NCBI GenBank assembly: GCA_913063495.1
Contig: CAJXXT010000001.1
Span: 17,108 to 81,107 of the forward strand
Reading direction: 5' to 3'
Source of the DNA: an uncultured Gammaproteobacteria bacterium
Lineage (GTDB): Bacteria; Pseudomonadota; Gammaproteobacteria; Pseudomonadales; Ketobacteraceae
DNA length: 64,000 bases
The position numbers were made by a program, and so were the translations under genes. This document shows, piece after piece, positions 54,501-58,956 of the stretch. A model generated the notes under the pieces. It was not told where the DNA came from. It saw only the letters and a program-made list of their open reading frames with translations, and did no database searches. The first letter of the stretch is position 1. Each line of letters begins with the position of its first letter.

Positions 54501-56644
54501 GCTACATTATCGCCAATATTACTATCATATTGTCTCTGACGTATAAGCTCTCCGGCATCATTAACAAGTACTTCTTGAACCAAACCATTGGCATACGTTG
54601 TGGTGATAACTTGCTGGTGGCTATTATCGATATTTGCTGAGTACGTAGTAATGCTATTGAACTTAGTTGCCCCTGTATTATTATCAAGGAGGGCTCCCAC
54701 GGCATCAATGGTATTATCTTCTTGTAATACAGCGCCCTCCTGATCGACATTATTGGCGACAGCCGTTGCTAAAAGTCGCCCTAAACCGTCGTAAACATAA
54801 AGTGTTTCGTAGCCTGCACTATTATGCTGAATATCATTTTGTGCTGTAGAAGCAGATTCGCTAGGTGCCACTCCACGCCCATCAATCTGCTTAATCAGAT
54901 TTCCGTTCTGATCATAAATGAAATGTGCAGTAGTATTTTGTGATGAGGCAGTATATTGACCCGCACTGGCAATTTCAGAAAACATTGTTATCTGTTTAAC
55001 CTGTCCACGAAAATCATAAAGTGTGTCTGTTCGTTCTGCACCACTTTTATCAAGGGTCTGTATGGATGACTCACTCATTTCAACACTTGGGTCTAGCAAA
55101 ACTCCAGCATCTAATGTCTCGAGGTATCTGTACGTTTTAACCGTGCGCTCTTTTGTTGTAGAATCAAGGTCGGCATATTGAATTTCAGTGACGTTAAGGC
55201 CTGGACTTATTGTGAAAACTAAACGTTGCTTGTCATCATAAATAAAGCGAGTAACTTCAGCATTTGATGCTGATAACACGTCGTCTGCAGCATCACTATC
55301 CGCAGTAGTATAACGGGCTTCACTTATAACTTGATTGTGTGCATTGTAATAGAAGCGTTTTGTATTTCCCTCACCATCTATTTGCCATTCCAATAATCCA
55401 GGCATACTGACTTGCTGGTCGTTCGTTAAGCCGTCGTCTTGATAATCGTAGTGAAAGCGAGTGATATTATTATCGCCATCTTTACTATATACAAGATCAC
55501 CTCGATCACTGTAACGGTATTGTGTTGTATAACGACGACCGACAGAATCAACGGGCGACTCTACTTTGACTATTTGATGATCAGCATCGTAATGATAGCT
55601 GGTAGTTGATTTGATAACTGCAGTATCACCAAAGGTCTTAATATAAGTTTCTACGTTTGTAACGCTTTGCTGATAATTATAAGCAGTAACTCGTTCATTC
55701 CCTTCACGCCCTTCAATGATCTTGGCGACCTTTTGATTAGCAGCATCATATTCAAATTGAATAATCATGCCGTCATCTGCAGAAAGCACAGGCCCGATTC
55801 GCCCGTCAGCTTGAACGGAGTTTATATCTGTGCCGTATACATTACCTTGTTGTACCTGAGTAATTAATGAAGGCGTTGTTGCGTGATAAGTATATTGAGT
55901 AACATAAAAATAGCTGTCGCTAATCTCAAACGGGGTTAGATCGGTAATTATTCGATCTAATTGGCCTTCAGCCGTATAGCGATAGGTTGTATATATCGCA
56001 TCTGTGCTTTCGTCTGGTGTCGGTATGCCGCCACCATCAATATTAAGCGCCAGGTAAGTTTTAACTGATACAACCTGTTGAGAGGCTGTATATCCTATTT
56101 CTGTAACTTGATTACCTTCATCGGTAATATAAAGGGTATCATCCACACGAACGTATGTTGTTCCAAACCCTTCTCGATCTTGAATTCTGCTGAGGTTTCC
56201 ACCAAGATCATAATATTCCTTTATTCCTGAAGTACCCTCCTCCCATATCCACTCATTGTCGACACGTTTAAGAGTATCCTGAGCCCCTGCACCTTCATCA
56301 CTATAATAAGAGTCTGCTTCACCAAGAAAATTCTGGGTATACCCGTCTCGTGAAGTTCGAGTAGGCACACTTTGGCTAATATCTAATCTCTGATTGAAAT
56401 TAAAGTAGGTATTATCTCCATCTAAATCTGAAAAGTTACCTAGGCTGTTATACGTTCTAACTACGGACGTATCCATTCCATGACCAACAACAACTTGATC
56501 TTTACGTTGAATAATCAGATTACCCGTTTCTGCATTCACATAAGCTTTATCTCCAGCCGAACCAAATCCAATACCATCTGTTCCAAGTTGAGTCTTGGAA
56601 CTATTGAACAAACCTATTCCTTCAGTGGTAATAATGGCTGTCAT
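33479..56644 (-). CDS. Giant YD-repeat (Rhs-type) polymorphic toxin B, 7721 aa
   Basis: The start is ATG at 56644 with TTTAGGAG at a spacing of about 6. The N-terminus MTAIITTEGIGLFNSSK nearly equals that of giant A and has no Sec signal. Layout: 45-860 YD repeats; 861-3835 lectin-like, Ig-like and other beta domains that differ from A in the last third; 3835-5640 YD repeats with a lectin-like insertion at 4968-5195; 5643-6083 fibronectin-like insertion; 6083-7045 YD repeats; 7048-7098 LysM; hydrophobic run after GGGC; Gly/Ala-rich region with DDFSW and ANAFGQAIG; STNG at 7411; a 311-aa tip of unknown family. DNA identity to A is clearly incomplete even in the LysM region, so the duplication is not recent. 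The operon continues with two anchored immunity-type genes. Confidence 0.88.
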   Translation of the reverse strand: MTAIITTEGIGLFNSSKTQLGTDGIGFGSAGDKAYVNAETGNLIIQRKDQVVVGHGMDTSVVRTYNSLGNFSDLDGDNTYFNFNQRLDISQSVPTRTSRDGYTQNFLGEADSYYSDEGAGAQDTLKRVDNEWIWEEGTSGIKEYYDLGGNLSRIQDREGFGTTYVRVDDTLYITDEGNQVTEIGYTASQQVVSVKTYLALNIDGGGIPTPDESTDAIYTTYRYTAEGQLDRIITDLTPFEISDSYFYVTQYTYHATTPSLITQVQQGNVYGTDINSVQADGRIGPVLSADDGMIIQFEYDAANQKVAKIIEGREGNERVTAYNYQQSVTNVETYIKTFGDTAVIKSTTSYHYDADHQIVKVESPVDSVGRRYTTQYRYSDRGDLVYSKDGDNNITRFHYDYQDDGLTNDQQVSMPGLLEWQIDGEGNTKRFYYNAHNQVISEARYTTADSDAADDVLSASNAEVTRFIYDDKQRLVFTISPGLNVTEIQYADLDSTTKERTVKTYRYLETLDAGVLLDPSVEMSESSIQTLDKSGAERTDTLYDFRGQVKQITMFSEIASAGQYTASSQNTTAHFIYDQNGNLIKQIDGRGVAPSESASTAQNDIQHNSAGYETLYVYDGLGRLLATAVANNVDQEGAVLQEDNTIDAVGALLDNNTGATKFNSITTYSANIDNSHQQVITTTYANGLVQEVLVNDAGELIRQRQYDSNIGDNVAGNLGTVSYYYDEAGRQRAIKDAEGVITHTLYDNRGLVLASVDGSGAMTEYEYNASGQVSRAIQYANYLSIAQLSLLVRHEADSSLTALDTNIETIRPTYSGDDRVLTSLYDASNRLVFSIDGEGYVTEFEYDGAGQLINTIQHSTPYEGYSVVNESGVYVSKTLDLELETVREFSQYSYSIDGAYSQKAAKSDGDASEPVSVWGESVWNLNSTDNSFWASGGTEILYHGSVGGWIEPVNSSVTEGHVSELIEIDIITIQSIEYGNTITITTSTDESSEDVVVSFVPDGISGTDFGDGYRKYTVQIDQSGLHGNLNRITFDQNDNGPNFLVTDVRFVPGVDQGSYAVDNVSWEQGQHSVTVPFNLIQSTQALALSPQGDLDARDKWLANRVGYNQVFVSNAYVVSDQLNRPDMEVIGHTVWETDFTSVSNTSDSEQVGFVGINSDRVGLAGYVVDNNYFRVQDGSLVLTSNNVRYAGDTNWLGSNYADTNRYSGTRNYSRNEAIKVSYVFSEDQFDDNKSILLGVADENGYQHGMRFYGDKSYTSSGSTASIINWKTIERVVGQKYQVDIDVVGNQLNYSFYSVGSDGQLTALNTTGTVSVSLSSSWGESLHSFIDIGGSNGELFVHSIREEGDLLASPYIDVINGKGYLPTKAVHDFTDSSQDAFNFGFSGYDIGEKLFSDDPFAYFSIDDDNGTDVLKVTAVDSANGSQTARLLGQQSYVKKANTPVSFKYQITGGKNSNYSRTFFGVTDGTNQLGVKLYRNDATASTGVKGSDKGSMTSNRDLNDIWNIELRVHSGKLEIYYYKDGEPKTLVYEEWLGGWGESITSVIEAQGESSYQNYSLLVLNAEEEGTTSWSSELATVSVDGGVGDTAGRSLDAVFDIDDVNASNYLNLANTSKLEARLVRTGYLNVTDDMAITTDWVETRISLEDYAGQVDLFEGQSLSAGEYHVEFRITDSEGHVSAINTLPTSYYEGAQYQEDAQTGTMLEGFYTIGGNSGRTLDINQYQWLTATVTNLDTGVTHTATTDFSLNADIYSGYLHLSDDQILDDGLYQVSVKGYGKGAVNASGDELETFEVQHGDRYDFSHQLTVDLNTDPSAPNVDESKPVTLYYWKADAGSSASGVLANSVALTKSDGVWSAAAEHLLEGTYKFTIHYSQEGIDSEAVISGDFQGKPDGVTGDAYTVVTNLQAEAAYSTSELVENDYGVSVTNYLGAMIDNPYHSGHQIRQAFEGVDIIPDVASIQWLTATIFDTHGVQVSSVVTHVQASAWADGYDNQLMLLKDEILPSGDYTVSVSATLVGNEVRQLSGFEFSVSPNQEQQILGTSNIVWDGDDSAANATIRYGVENSTEYAELNISDIGGDGAPTAMLHRYQESQNAYNEQSHELFAAQGTDGYKGLNIQGLSTDVQFSTTARHENAGLINAATSALKTSTEEIHTTVIDFGDNSVELSLSWQPATTEYDLTNGNVALLGIDGSHAFVDSDGLNLSRSMGDDWYRVQGERQYKGHDASALASEFHFTFDTGRNGYTGFIGLENGVESESLGIFLDQGMAMSAAGNLSQNALSLFASDGVQLEERTTYELVITVDNDIATIAVVDDNGVEIQTAQHAFVTGGGIVDWSTLHSVMAIRGEETAIGDSLIITALQEQGSQVGSSITAEFKKESGDAWESATQIEMVSGKNTYSANFLYEKETDENEGRYEFRIVETVNGAIVKKGMGSVSIAELLVGEYESTSSIEFDVLSHTAEGVAGSAISHFFDTETANALDFAIATITDREGQVVDTVMTWGSDKDSYYERHLNLAQRRSLLAGDYRIGVKYVKHNDATLYNIAAFDYVVVDNAQSVTQTLRWDLPDVAVDSNVSFHFRPQKSQEAYQQADIIVQPNGTYTANITGAEQTQWEYKIIETTGNSEHILAETVGELTLGETQGTSLANYLPLRDALSVDSLTAYITGTTELGVAVNWTVNTEVANDAGYDGKLLLSDGQALENGDYLIEVVVNYSDLSQVTRTPFSHRVGPEEINTAQAVLINESASGYRLEYNDPISGQTTQLFLAKGEGKSQLDFGQLNAGQYAYGIEYHDTGMLNTVTKEGVVSVGAQVAPTVDELRTHFSYQSSLEISAGASESIVGSRSEDAEFTLGYVANVDLVRGVTANNLTLATRIYQERKNFDTLSSWDSYVTLDRNEVQYYVDGGLNGKNGNPDPRTEYAFIFDQLDNPDSNWSDGFREFFDFGKISATAKLSSDHGFVTNLAMYHHVNYIDVQLYGDATTIDRPQSYISQDPYHLDTIGYEDTWYSATINDFVNGYAPWTLADNRNVDLGDVGTNNGIDAFFVRYGTSTGRGDQQSYGEWQHGGSFSQNTGRSSNSVSEVVLSIDDVIVGDELLGDSFVERVVIQNWAGLMGYYTPHGDDYWMASTGGNNNGTYSQLTIQVVPDTILEIVIPDLHPADRVVLNYAGSQRENFTINPVDNIATINLGKLYREETNSSIRELIKEGHLGVSITRNGVDSYTPLGNTDGEFYTLASGVSLSNNLSSTQTSEVYSNNVSVFSPTGNGATINVLDAGVILDQEDLVTITTDVWDYNDPEVKMLYDRGIDLNDKVMQGGWFSEDGNVVTVSGNTAKLHLLAEIPNVTQIVVNGESYDYAGQSSIELSSDEYQHKARGQYYYQLIDSNGIVLGEGDYQITKSTQGVERTDVSLLSAEYGYDVYSLNGGESEYVEGGLWHGVDFHATDWDSLDLYGDGSVDWEVDVRFEGVLGQTEVITYSSRDLPIEGWQSGGFGGTYLDGVLKGPGGENLLLMYDAGQDAVAFMSAPEGIFDDPDLETVGRQYRVQGIEGLRAWKTVVDEQHLMIDSTSDSNGGNWLELENLALGTDTGVVRYKLQNASGPNAWQELTVSQYSDNFYATKYDTIPVGIYQYEVFSNADLGIPVATGRFAIDSDHVVEKVNHEEIYPWYIPDWTTDGRVMVLSDDRYDEFYSDPEKQQYVSPEGGLADGAYLVQVNQVNDGFSFTQVLEVGEQNTYHTSPVFSLDVSHRPENANINLRYKDAETHNWQWASVGEINDTGNVDIRLDQVVFDGRGANFNPNDPRIITSITDYDFELIYTDTTTQKELFSAQGTFSADPSNQATQAINVTFERDINGRELRQFHDVNGQVHAQLGSDGSVIEYVYDGIGRKVETIQYATRIEDESLRVNGTLTDIFAIAKASSTTEETEALAEAIHQYALYNSKGQVVATIDGEGYVTESQYTDDGLLLKSIVHGARLTPGAMPWLESNHGIGVSMSDLQFVTLPAGDLQEQSVQFSYGAQGQVLTQTDHTGTRTKSIYDAMSQVVQSTTGIAVVNDIESFEESRTTQADYDAAGRVVHEYGDRNEWNYTYDLNGRRTQAELVSDEQNHGERVTRGFFDASGRQVFTLNGENELSELIYNTFGEVIGNRQYTNRVDPELVNGLMGGLLSQELLSLFRSFRTKEDSVNLAAFDRRGSFVIKQDALGHQVATQYNAFGEKVRDTRFVDGGELDGQEIHNDYFRDASGRVINTSEDSLGLRRNVHVSYDAFGRVVESTDAKGNVSSFEYDKRGRQLSVTQFVNNGDEIKTRTIYDAFDRALTTIDANQQSTVYQYNDQQRSVTITTPENVSITTWSNRHGEQRLIQDAELGRTLFVYDDRGQLQKTFLHSDNLASVDLSGDEVAIASAISAFVSSNSELADHESTYYSSGLLKESVDANGVKVFYRYDAALRSLSRQVDPDGLNLESRYIYDAKGQRIVEQQVQQHAAAGLQEILIETQTEYDAKGNVTSVSVMDNLNGEQVAITNTTFTYDDQGKQLSVGVGGYTGVVVDEDSGERIALTATNYTQNEYDRLGRLVKTTVDPSWIDKASGEVQREGLDIVTQYRYDLNNNVIQQTNGNGNSTWFVYDERNLQRFSINSLGEITETRYDDMGRSIANVQYQHRIGTYALHTFTTVESVQNIITAEADDRLTSFVYDNDGRLRFVIQPDNTVVESVYDDNGRVVVSIAHDGMLAADFVLNDTDNGARVAQVQGALDAIKAVIESDPLLVDRTRQSFSYFDALGRVTSKIEAAGYLTTHQYDRVGNTLSTTTYAEAITASNPSDADVNLHINAHQSDAANRTNYFGFNAAGQLRFNVDAEGRLTENIYDELGRKTVSRIFESPIPSSYINNGVLDVELAAAYTDIQAAIQEQGNQPVNPYRENTTEYDAAGRVISETDAMGGSEYYEYDGASNRTGLINKMGDRWGYQFDGANRLIAEVTPRVVQTRVTGLNYEQDFSENLDGLLGSLVALPVGVDHVKGEQGYLTYNTKNATQPHTLSTEMVSQSVDRYQWQMELSFGGDISAMDATVGLIGSNESEVNRELSVHFSNGTAKLQSLLDDTTGALSEDLLGLDGNPVQIEAGTHYVITTHLIKDGDYVADDNVPPQIVWQPNTSAVIQLSRRVGEQLEVLASTVLKTDWISLYIGTTAEANMQLLSGSSTQVDSTVNVYSAYRMTPAPGLGELNANQHAEEYLESSITRFEYDGLGHVTRQIDAAGSIEQREVGYVYDKLGRQISTLYPEVLVYQDTNIEGDLLNSQRFDISTRPRETTWFDSVGNAVVHESALGHYSYKIYDQANRVAYEIDGDGYVTGYGYDVFGNVVELTRYATAITDPVVNAPPHIAPSAPDLVKLEVSINFEAFDVWINGSTGLANINGADNRTINTVFDKSNRKLEVYQPNVLTVNSGSENIIALEQAITHYQYNGWGELLSEQKWLGDEVTTNTHRYYDNTGKLRAEVGATGYVTTQSYDANGNLVDQVEYAKALDVPNLLTALTSSNDIDWEVVWEHAQVIAHRPTVDLLDGGESGFDRIRHFEYDALNRQVSESWLDVVVDSVIFADAEVSEYYPERESATPVREFKASVLVNEAQYDALGRAVVMTSHNNANDTIGASTYTYYDALGRISATIEPERFSEIQDTPERTVITHDGKGTSSATLSWQRPQIAGLQKAIFDYKSLDGSVSGSIEIDLNIESDTIELNVSGLMTDRYEYQISYIRFGESETFGVASGEIDIITDDSSSSLQPVSWVTVDGNVATLHLAGKKSLIDSINVNGVTYSYSGEDEIDLNANNQAARGQYHYALMNGVAVVGEGDYQIIRTNDDALVSRSDTSLLSVEYSSFTKIISQQYYDYKKEKWRHENKFSVSWDSLKAFGSGDIEWEVKARFSNVRDGDDLVTFRSSDAGHKMGASIKGLGGSFQNGLSFRSESDRSSKGRSLRLEQVEGLRVWKVVDGQKRLLIDSGSGTSLQKKMEVVNLNLNSETAVIRYRPKVNDTQRDALGVSKEDALIWRELTLTKVANNTYTVGTEGIPIGLYEYEISADTNFDAPIVSDNVVIGGQVDAYAEIESSHKAIISPLTTFGYDALGNQVSQLRHQNGAAMHDQSQFTVKSSSHEQDQQSYWRYDANGNMLQYYDAEGVSTYFSYDEKSNVRKEWRRVSNVEDSNFATFGQVHEYDARGNKTAVITLRPNYEGDGPQLATTEMQINAFGEMSNRRLKEDAANDEWHEYFKYDAAGQLIRTNSGSGVDRVYFYDQKGRTTREISNSGMGFESGSALDVTNYDLDLAGLTELLSTGRGQLRHTIYQHDALDRAVSQTGVQFTSDGQTYTPETFQRYDRWGKTIESESADGEKTLIRYNQQGGMISQTQAAVNGVLVVDEHGVESTQSQTTTFYFDMSGRGIAKVDANDHTSASSYDAAGQKTKIVAADGSVSYKRMDALARVREDTDGLGHSQYYLYDRLDRMTNHYTPSGGEIQYEYDEAGNRVRTKQLLVREGDGTWITNQSLFDAEGRVISQFTQNSEASGNLTGTLYQYDRRGNKVSEVKQDHSLHIKGGNFQWVADWQYDAFGHLTGRTDFVASSAVEGGITYNYVYDNAGQLRVETNSLGKNRQNTYLNSGMLAEDNDVTINLKTVYSYDEMGRQVKEQGIYDKYLTGFNNTIELTGSQTTEIKYDYLGRITQVASQGEGDAALTDYTMDLRYYYDAVGNRRAVSRVVDTVEQDKLWYAFDEMDRLTVSQGQLQDQGNGTSNIVITKNEKSQSLVYDAAGNRVSAVRYLKDDAIVTTTEKYLYDADNRHQATVISDQGNGGFVSKKHYDRLGRMTIQFNYDYTAETDEDGYAKLGDTPSQVILTEYDTAGRTTATRYYDFNEIAGVLGQGIDIDDENLFAAIKGAGVSASLTLDKYEYDGAGMRAYTYTSESAKIEYTYSFIGNNGIKADRTEGKETSGKLLDGTVKNHYDVNGNLQRVDDQHTDDGKTKDRYFISNSQGQFIKTVRVDEGNKQQFYFYANGQGVATNGEIDGLDIDYNFSAINDNYPSAAPGSYTVNRNGETLQNVAVSVWGDSSLWYLIGEANGLSAGDALKAGQTLIIPNSISNVRNASDTFKPYNPSSIIGDTTPTMPIAPPPKEDGGGCGVAQILIIIIVIVASIFTAGAAAAAFATVGAGVGGSLFAIGSAVMAGTAGVGFGATVAIAFVAGAVGNIAGQLVGMAAGVQDDFSWSQVGQAGLTSAVTAGIGQWANGAKTAATVSESSTFFEKMSSYSRTAGNYVSKQGSWAKAGVQAVGSYAVNAATGIGEKFSWAGVAGAMGASYVQVPSLDGNVLGKTINGTVSGIAKREIIRGMGKGGKQTDEQIAANAFGQAIGDGIVDKMKEGGSFTVTDDNGKVWETKIVNGESKKTLVGVNSTNGDTALSDMLMGEMQASYGDKPLLDSDDLFENLGDDVLVAGLSDWVPDVLDIPYNIATGDIEDIQERLNLLTEKARNSESFNESEKEFMVDFNRSLARGGKFKWLEGLKDGVFSPEKGLWEAAALTERYVDQSHLGETLIIDSEIYETSTIVNYAMDKMKEMMVLDIEKSGSIRSGGEFSSKDVFSKVWLGDVDKYGMILKDGALLAEQSNARLKYANNRFELKSSSQIILDDSGVIEIETTWGVVDNWDFESFAEQKAAGVNYVTELPVRGGQKIEFHDGLSAYLTEIGVAKEFEYKSEWKETWKIEK
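34404..34414 (-). repeat. Cassette junction site, copy 6 (inside giant B)
   Basis: AGTACAAACGG coding S7411-T-N-G of giant B, in the same codon phase as in giant A and in all displaced tips. Confidence 0.9.
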
Positions 56645-56949
56645 TTTTTGCTCCTAAATTCTATTTCGAATATGCAATAACATCGATAACAATGTTGACT
56701 GCGTATATATCGTTAAAAAAAATGCAATCGTGCACCAAAAATTAAAATATATTTTAATTGACTTGTGCAACCAAAATAGAAAACATCAATTAATGAAGTA
56801 GGTTTTCCTTTGCTAATAATGATCATTTCAAGCTTACATAAAAAAACAAAAATCCCATGCCTTTTTTACAATTTCAATTTGTTATCCATTCCATTTACGC
56901 GTAAAGTCTGCCGATTATTGCTTAGGTTTATTAAAAAAGGATTTTGATC
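56645..56949. other. Divergent promoter region between giant B and the sulfatase
   Basis: This is about 305 AT-rich bases without a gene. It holds the ribosome site and shared promoter element of giant B, and AAAAAGGA before the sulfatase start. I see nothing else of note. Confidence 0.6.
56703..56738 (-). promoter_or_regulatory. Putative promoter element of giant B, shared with giant A
   Basis: On the minus strand TGGTGCACG, 17 bases, GATATATA, ending about 60 bases before the ATG. See the matching element at 29210-29242. Confidence 0.5.
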
Positions 56950-58956
56950 ATGTTTTTTCGTTCAGATAATAAAAAATCTATTTTTGGAAAGTTAGACCTA
57001 ATATTCATATTACTCATTGCTTTACCACTATCCTCCCTTCCCCTAGTAAGCAAAATATACGAAATATTTAAGAACGGATCTTACTCAGTATTAACAACGT
57101 TCGATATTTTAAGAATGGAAATTTCATTCTCATTATTTTTGCTATTGCTTTGCTCATTTCTTTTACTAAAAACACCAAAAAGCAATAATATATTTCGTAT
57201 ATTAGTGACTACCCTATTACTACCTTCATTATTCCTAAGTGTACAATTTACATTCGCTTCTGCTGCGCTGGGGCGAAGCTGGACCTATGATGCAGGCACA
57301 TACTTCCTCTACCTTTTAGATTATTCTTTTCTAAACCCCACATCTCTTTGGTTCATATTGATCGTTTCCCCAATTACTCTTGCCGTCATTTCTATTGTTA
57401 CAAAATGGAATCAAATTCGAAAAATGTCTAACGTTGCCGTTAAAAACGTTTATACAAAGCATATTGCTTTCATTTTTCTATTTTTATCTATAGCTCTTAT
57501 TCCCCCGATTCAAACCCAGTTTTCGCAAAGTAGATCCTACAATGCACTTGCTTATTTTTTCCTCACAGCAACAGAGTCAAAGGATGAGTTTAAACAATAT
57601 GACGATTCCACATGGAAGCCTATTCAACTAGATGATATTTCGTACACCTCATCACCGTTAGAAACAAAAAGAAATGTTGTTTTTATTGTTCTTGAGTCCG
57701 TTCGCGCTAGCGCCACATCGATTTATGGTGAGAAATATGGGGACACCACTCCATTTCTTAAAACATTAGCAGACTCCAGCCTTGTGGCAGAACAAGCTAT
57801 CACTATAGTCCCACATACATCAAAATCTACAGTCGCCATAAATTGCGGCATTGAACCCTATTTAGGACAACCTATTTTTGAATCAACGCTAGGGGTTCCT
57901 ACGACTTGTCTTCCTGATATTCTTGAGGAATATGGGTATGACACCGTGTTCTTTGAATCATCGACTGAAACGTTCGAAAATCGCACTGCTCTGGTAAACA
58001 ACATTGGATTTAACGAATACCTCCCCATGGAAAGCCTTCCAAAAGATGGGTTTGAGATGGTGAATTATTTTGGTTATGAAGATGAAATAATGCTTCCTCC
58101 AAGTCAAAAGTGGATTAAGAACACTACAAATCCATTCTTTGCGCTTTATTTTACGGGCACCACCCACCATGGTTACCAGCCACCATCAAGTTTTCCCATA
58201 AAACAATATTCAGCTAATCCTGACTTTAATAGTTACCTTAATTCCATAAGATATATCGACGGTTTTATTGAGAAGCTGTTTGATCAATACAAATCAGAAA
58301 ATCTCTATGAGAATACCATTTTTGTCATTGTTGCTGACCATGGACAGGGGTTTGGAGAGCATGATTTAACATTGCACAGTGCCATTCCCTATAAAGAAGG
58401 ACTCCGTGTTCCCTTATTAATTCATAGTAAAGAGTCTCGATCGCAACCCAATCGAGTAGCCGAGGCCACCTCACAAAAAGATATTGTTGCGACTGTTCTA
58501 GAATTGTTAGATATCTCCATTTCAGGGGGGGGCGAAGGAAAGTCATTACTTGAGGAAGGTGAGCGTGTTGCATATTCAGCTTGCTGGTATGATTTCGAAT
58601 GTCTAGTCAGAACAGATAAAAATTACGTATATCAACATTATTTTGATCATAAAAATGATGAGCTTTACTCAATAACAAATGACCCTGATGAAAAAACCAA
58701 CATAGCAAAAGAGCACCCCGATCTTGTAGAAAAATTCCGTACTGAAAGCATTAATTGGTATAAGAATGTCACATCAAAATACCATAACCAGTATTCATCA
58801 ATCGACAAGGACTATAAGTCAACAGTCGGCGACACCATGTCATTCGGGTTTATTAACGTTGCAAAGCAATACAAGGCTCTACAGGCTAAAGAGCCGACAG
58901 CCATAAATAAAAGTAAATCACCAACAAAAGACCAGTATGCTCTTAACCAAAACTAG
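56950..58956 (+). CDS. Membrane sulfatase / LTA-synthase-like phosphotransferase
   Basis: The protein has 668 aa from the ATG at 56950, which follows AGGA at a spacing of 8. Five hydrophobic segments fill about residues 15-195. The rest is an alkaline-phosphatase-superfamily domain: NVVFIVLES (metal-binding Glu), PHTSKST (candidate nucleophile Thr/Ser), FTGTTHHGY, and VADHGQGFGEHD (metal-binding Asp/His). This layout is that of lipoteichoic-acid-synthase or phosphoethanolamine-transferase-type enzymes, with the active site outside the membrane; the substrate is unknown. A G8 run at 58525-58532 lies in the coding sequence. The stop overlaps the stop of the convergent sigma-factor gene at CTAG. 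A paralogue starts at 641 at the left edge. Confidence 0.85.
   Translation: MFFRSDNKKSIFGKLDLIFILLIALPLSSLPLVSKIYEIFKNGSYSVLTTFDILRMEISFSLFLLLLCSFLLLKTPKSNNIFRILVTTLLLPSLFLSVQFTFASAALGRSWTYDAGTYFLYLLDYSFLNPTSLWFILIVSPITLAVISIVTKWNQIRKMSNVAVKNVYTKHIAFIFLFLSIALIPPIQTQFSQSRSYNALAYFFLTATESKDEFKQYDDSTWKPIQLDDISYTSSPLETKRNVVFIVLESVRASATSIYGEKYGDTTPFLKTLADSSLVAEQAITIVPHTSKSTVAINCGIEPYLGQPIFESTLGVPTTCLPDILEEYGYDTVFFESSTETFENRTALVNNIGFNEYLPMESLPKDGFEMVNYFGYEDEIMLPPSQKWIKNTTNPFFALYFTGTTHHGYQPPSSFPIKQYSANPDFNSYLNSIRYIDGFIEKLFDQYKSENLYENTIFVIVADHGQGFGEHDLTLHSAIPYKEGLRVPLLIHSKESRSQPNRVAEATSQKDIVATVLELLDISISGGGEGKSLLEEGERVAYSACWYDFECLVRTDKNYVYQHYFDHKNDELYSITNDPDEKTNIAKEHPDLVEKFRTESINWYKNVTSKYHNQYSSIDKDYKSTVGDTMSFGFINVAKQYKALQAKEPTAINKSKSPTKDQYALNQN

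Noticed and set aside
5513..56644. CRISPR or other short tandem DNA repeats within the giant genes
   Set aside because: The periodicity is that of degenerate protein YD repeats; no regularly spaced identical DNA repeats were seen.
56703..56740. A sigma-54 promoter before giant B (TGG..CACG..TTGC)
   Set aside because: The GG-to-GC distance is one base short and the GC element is missing in the matching region of giant A.
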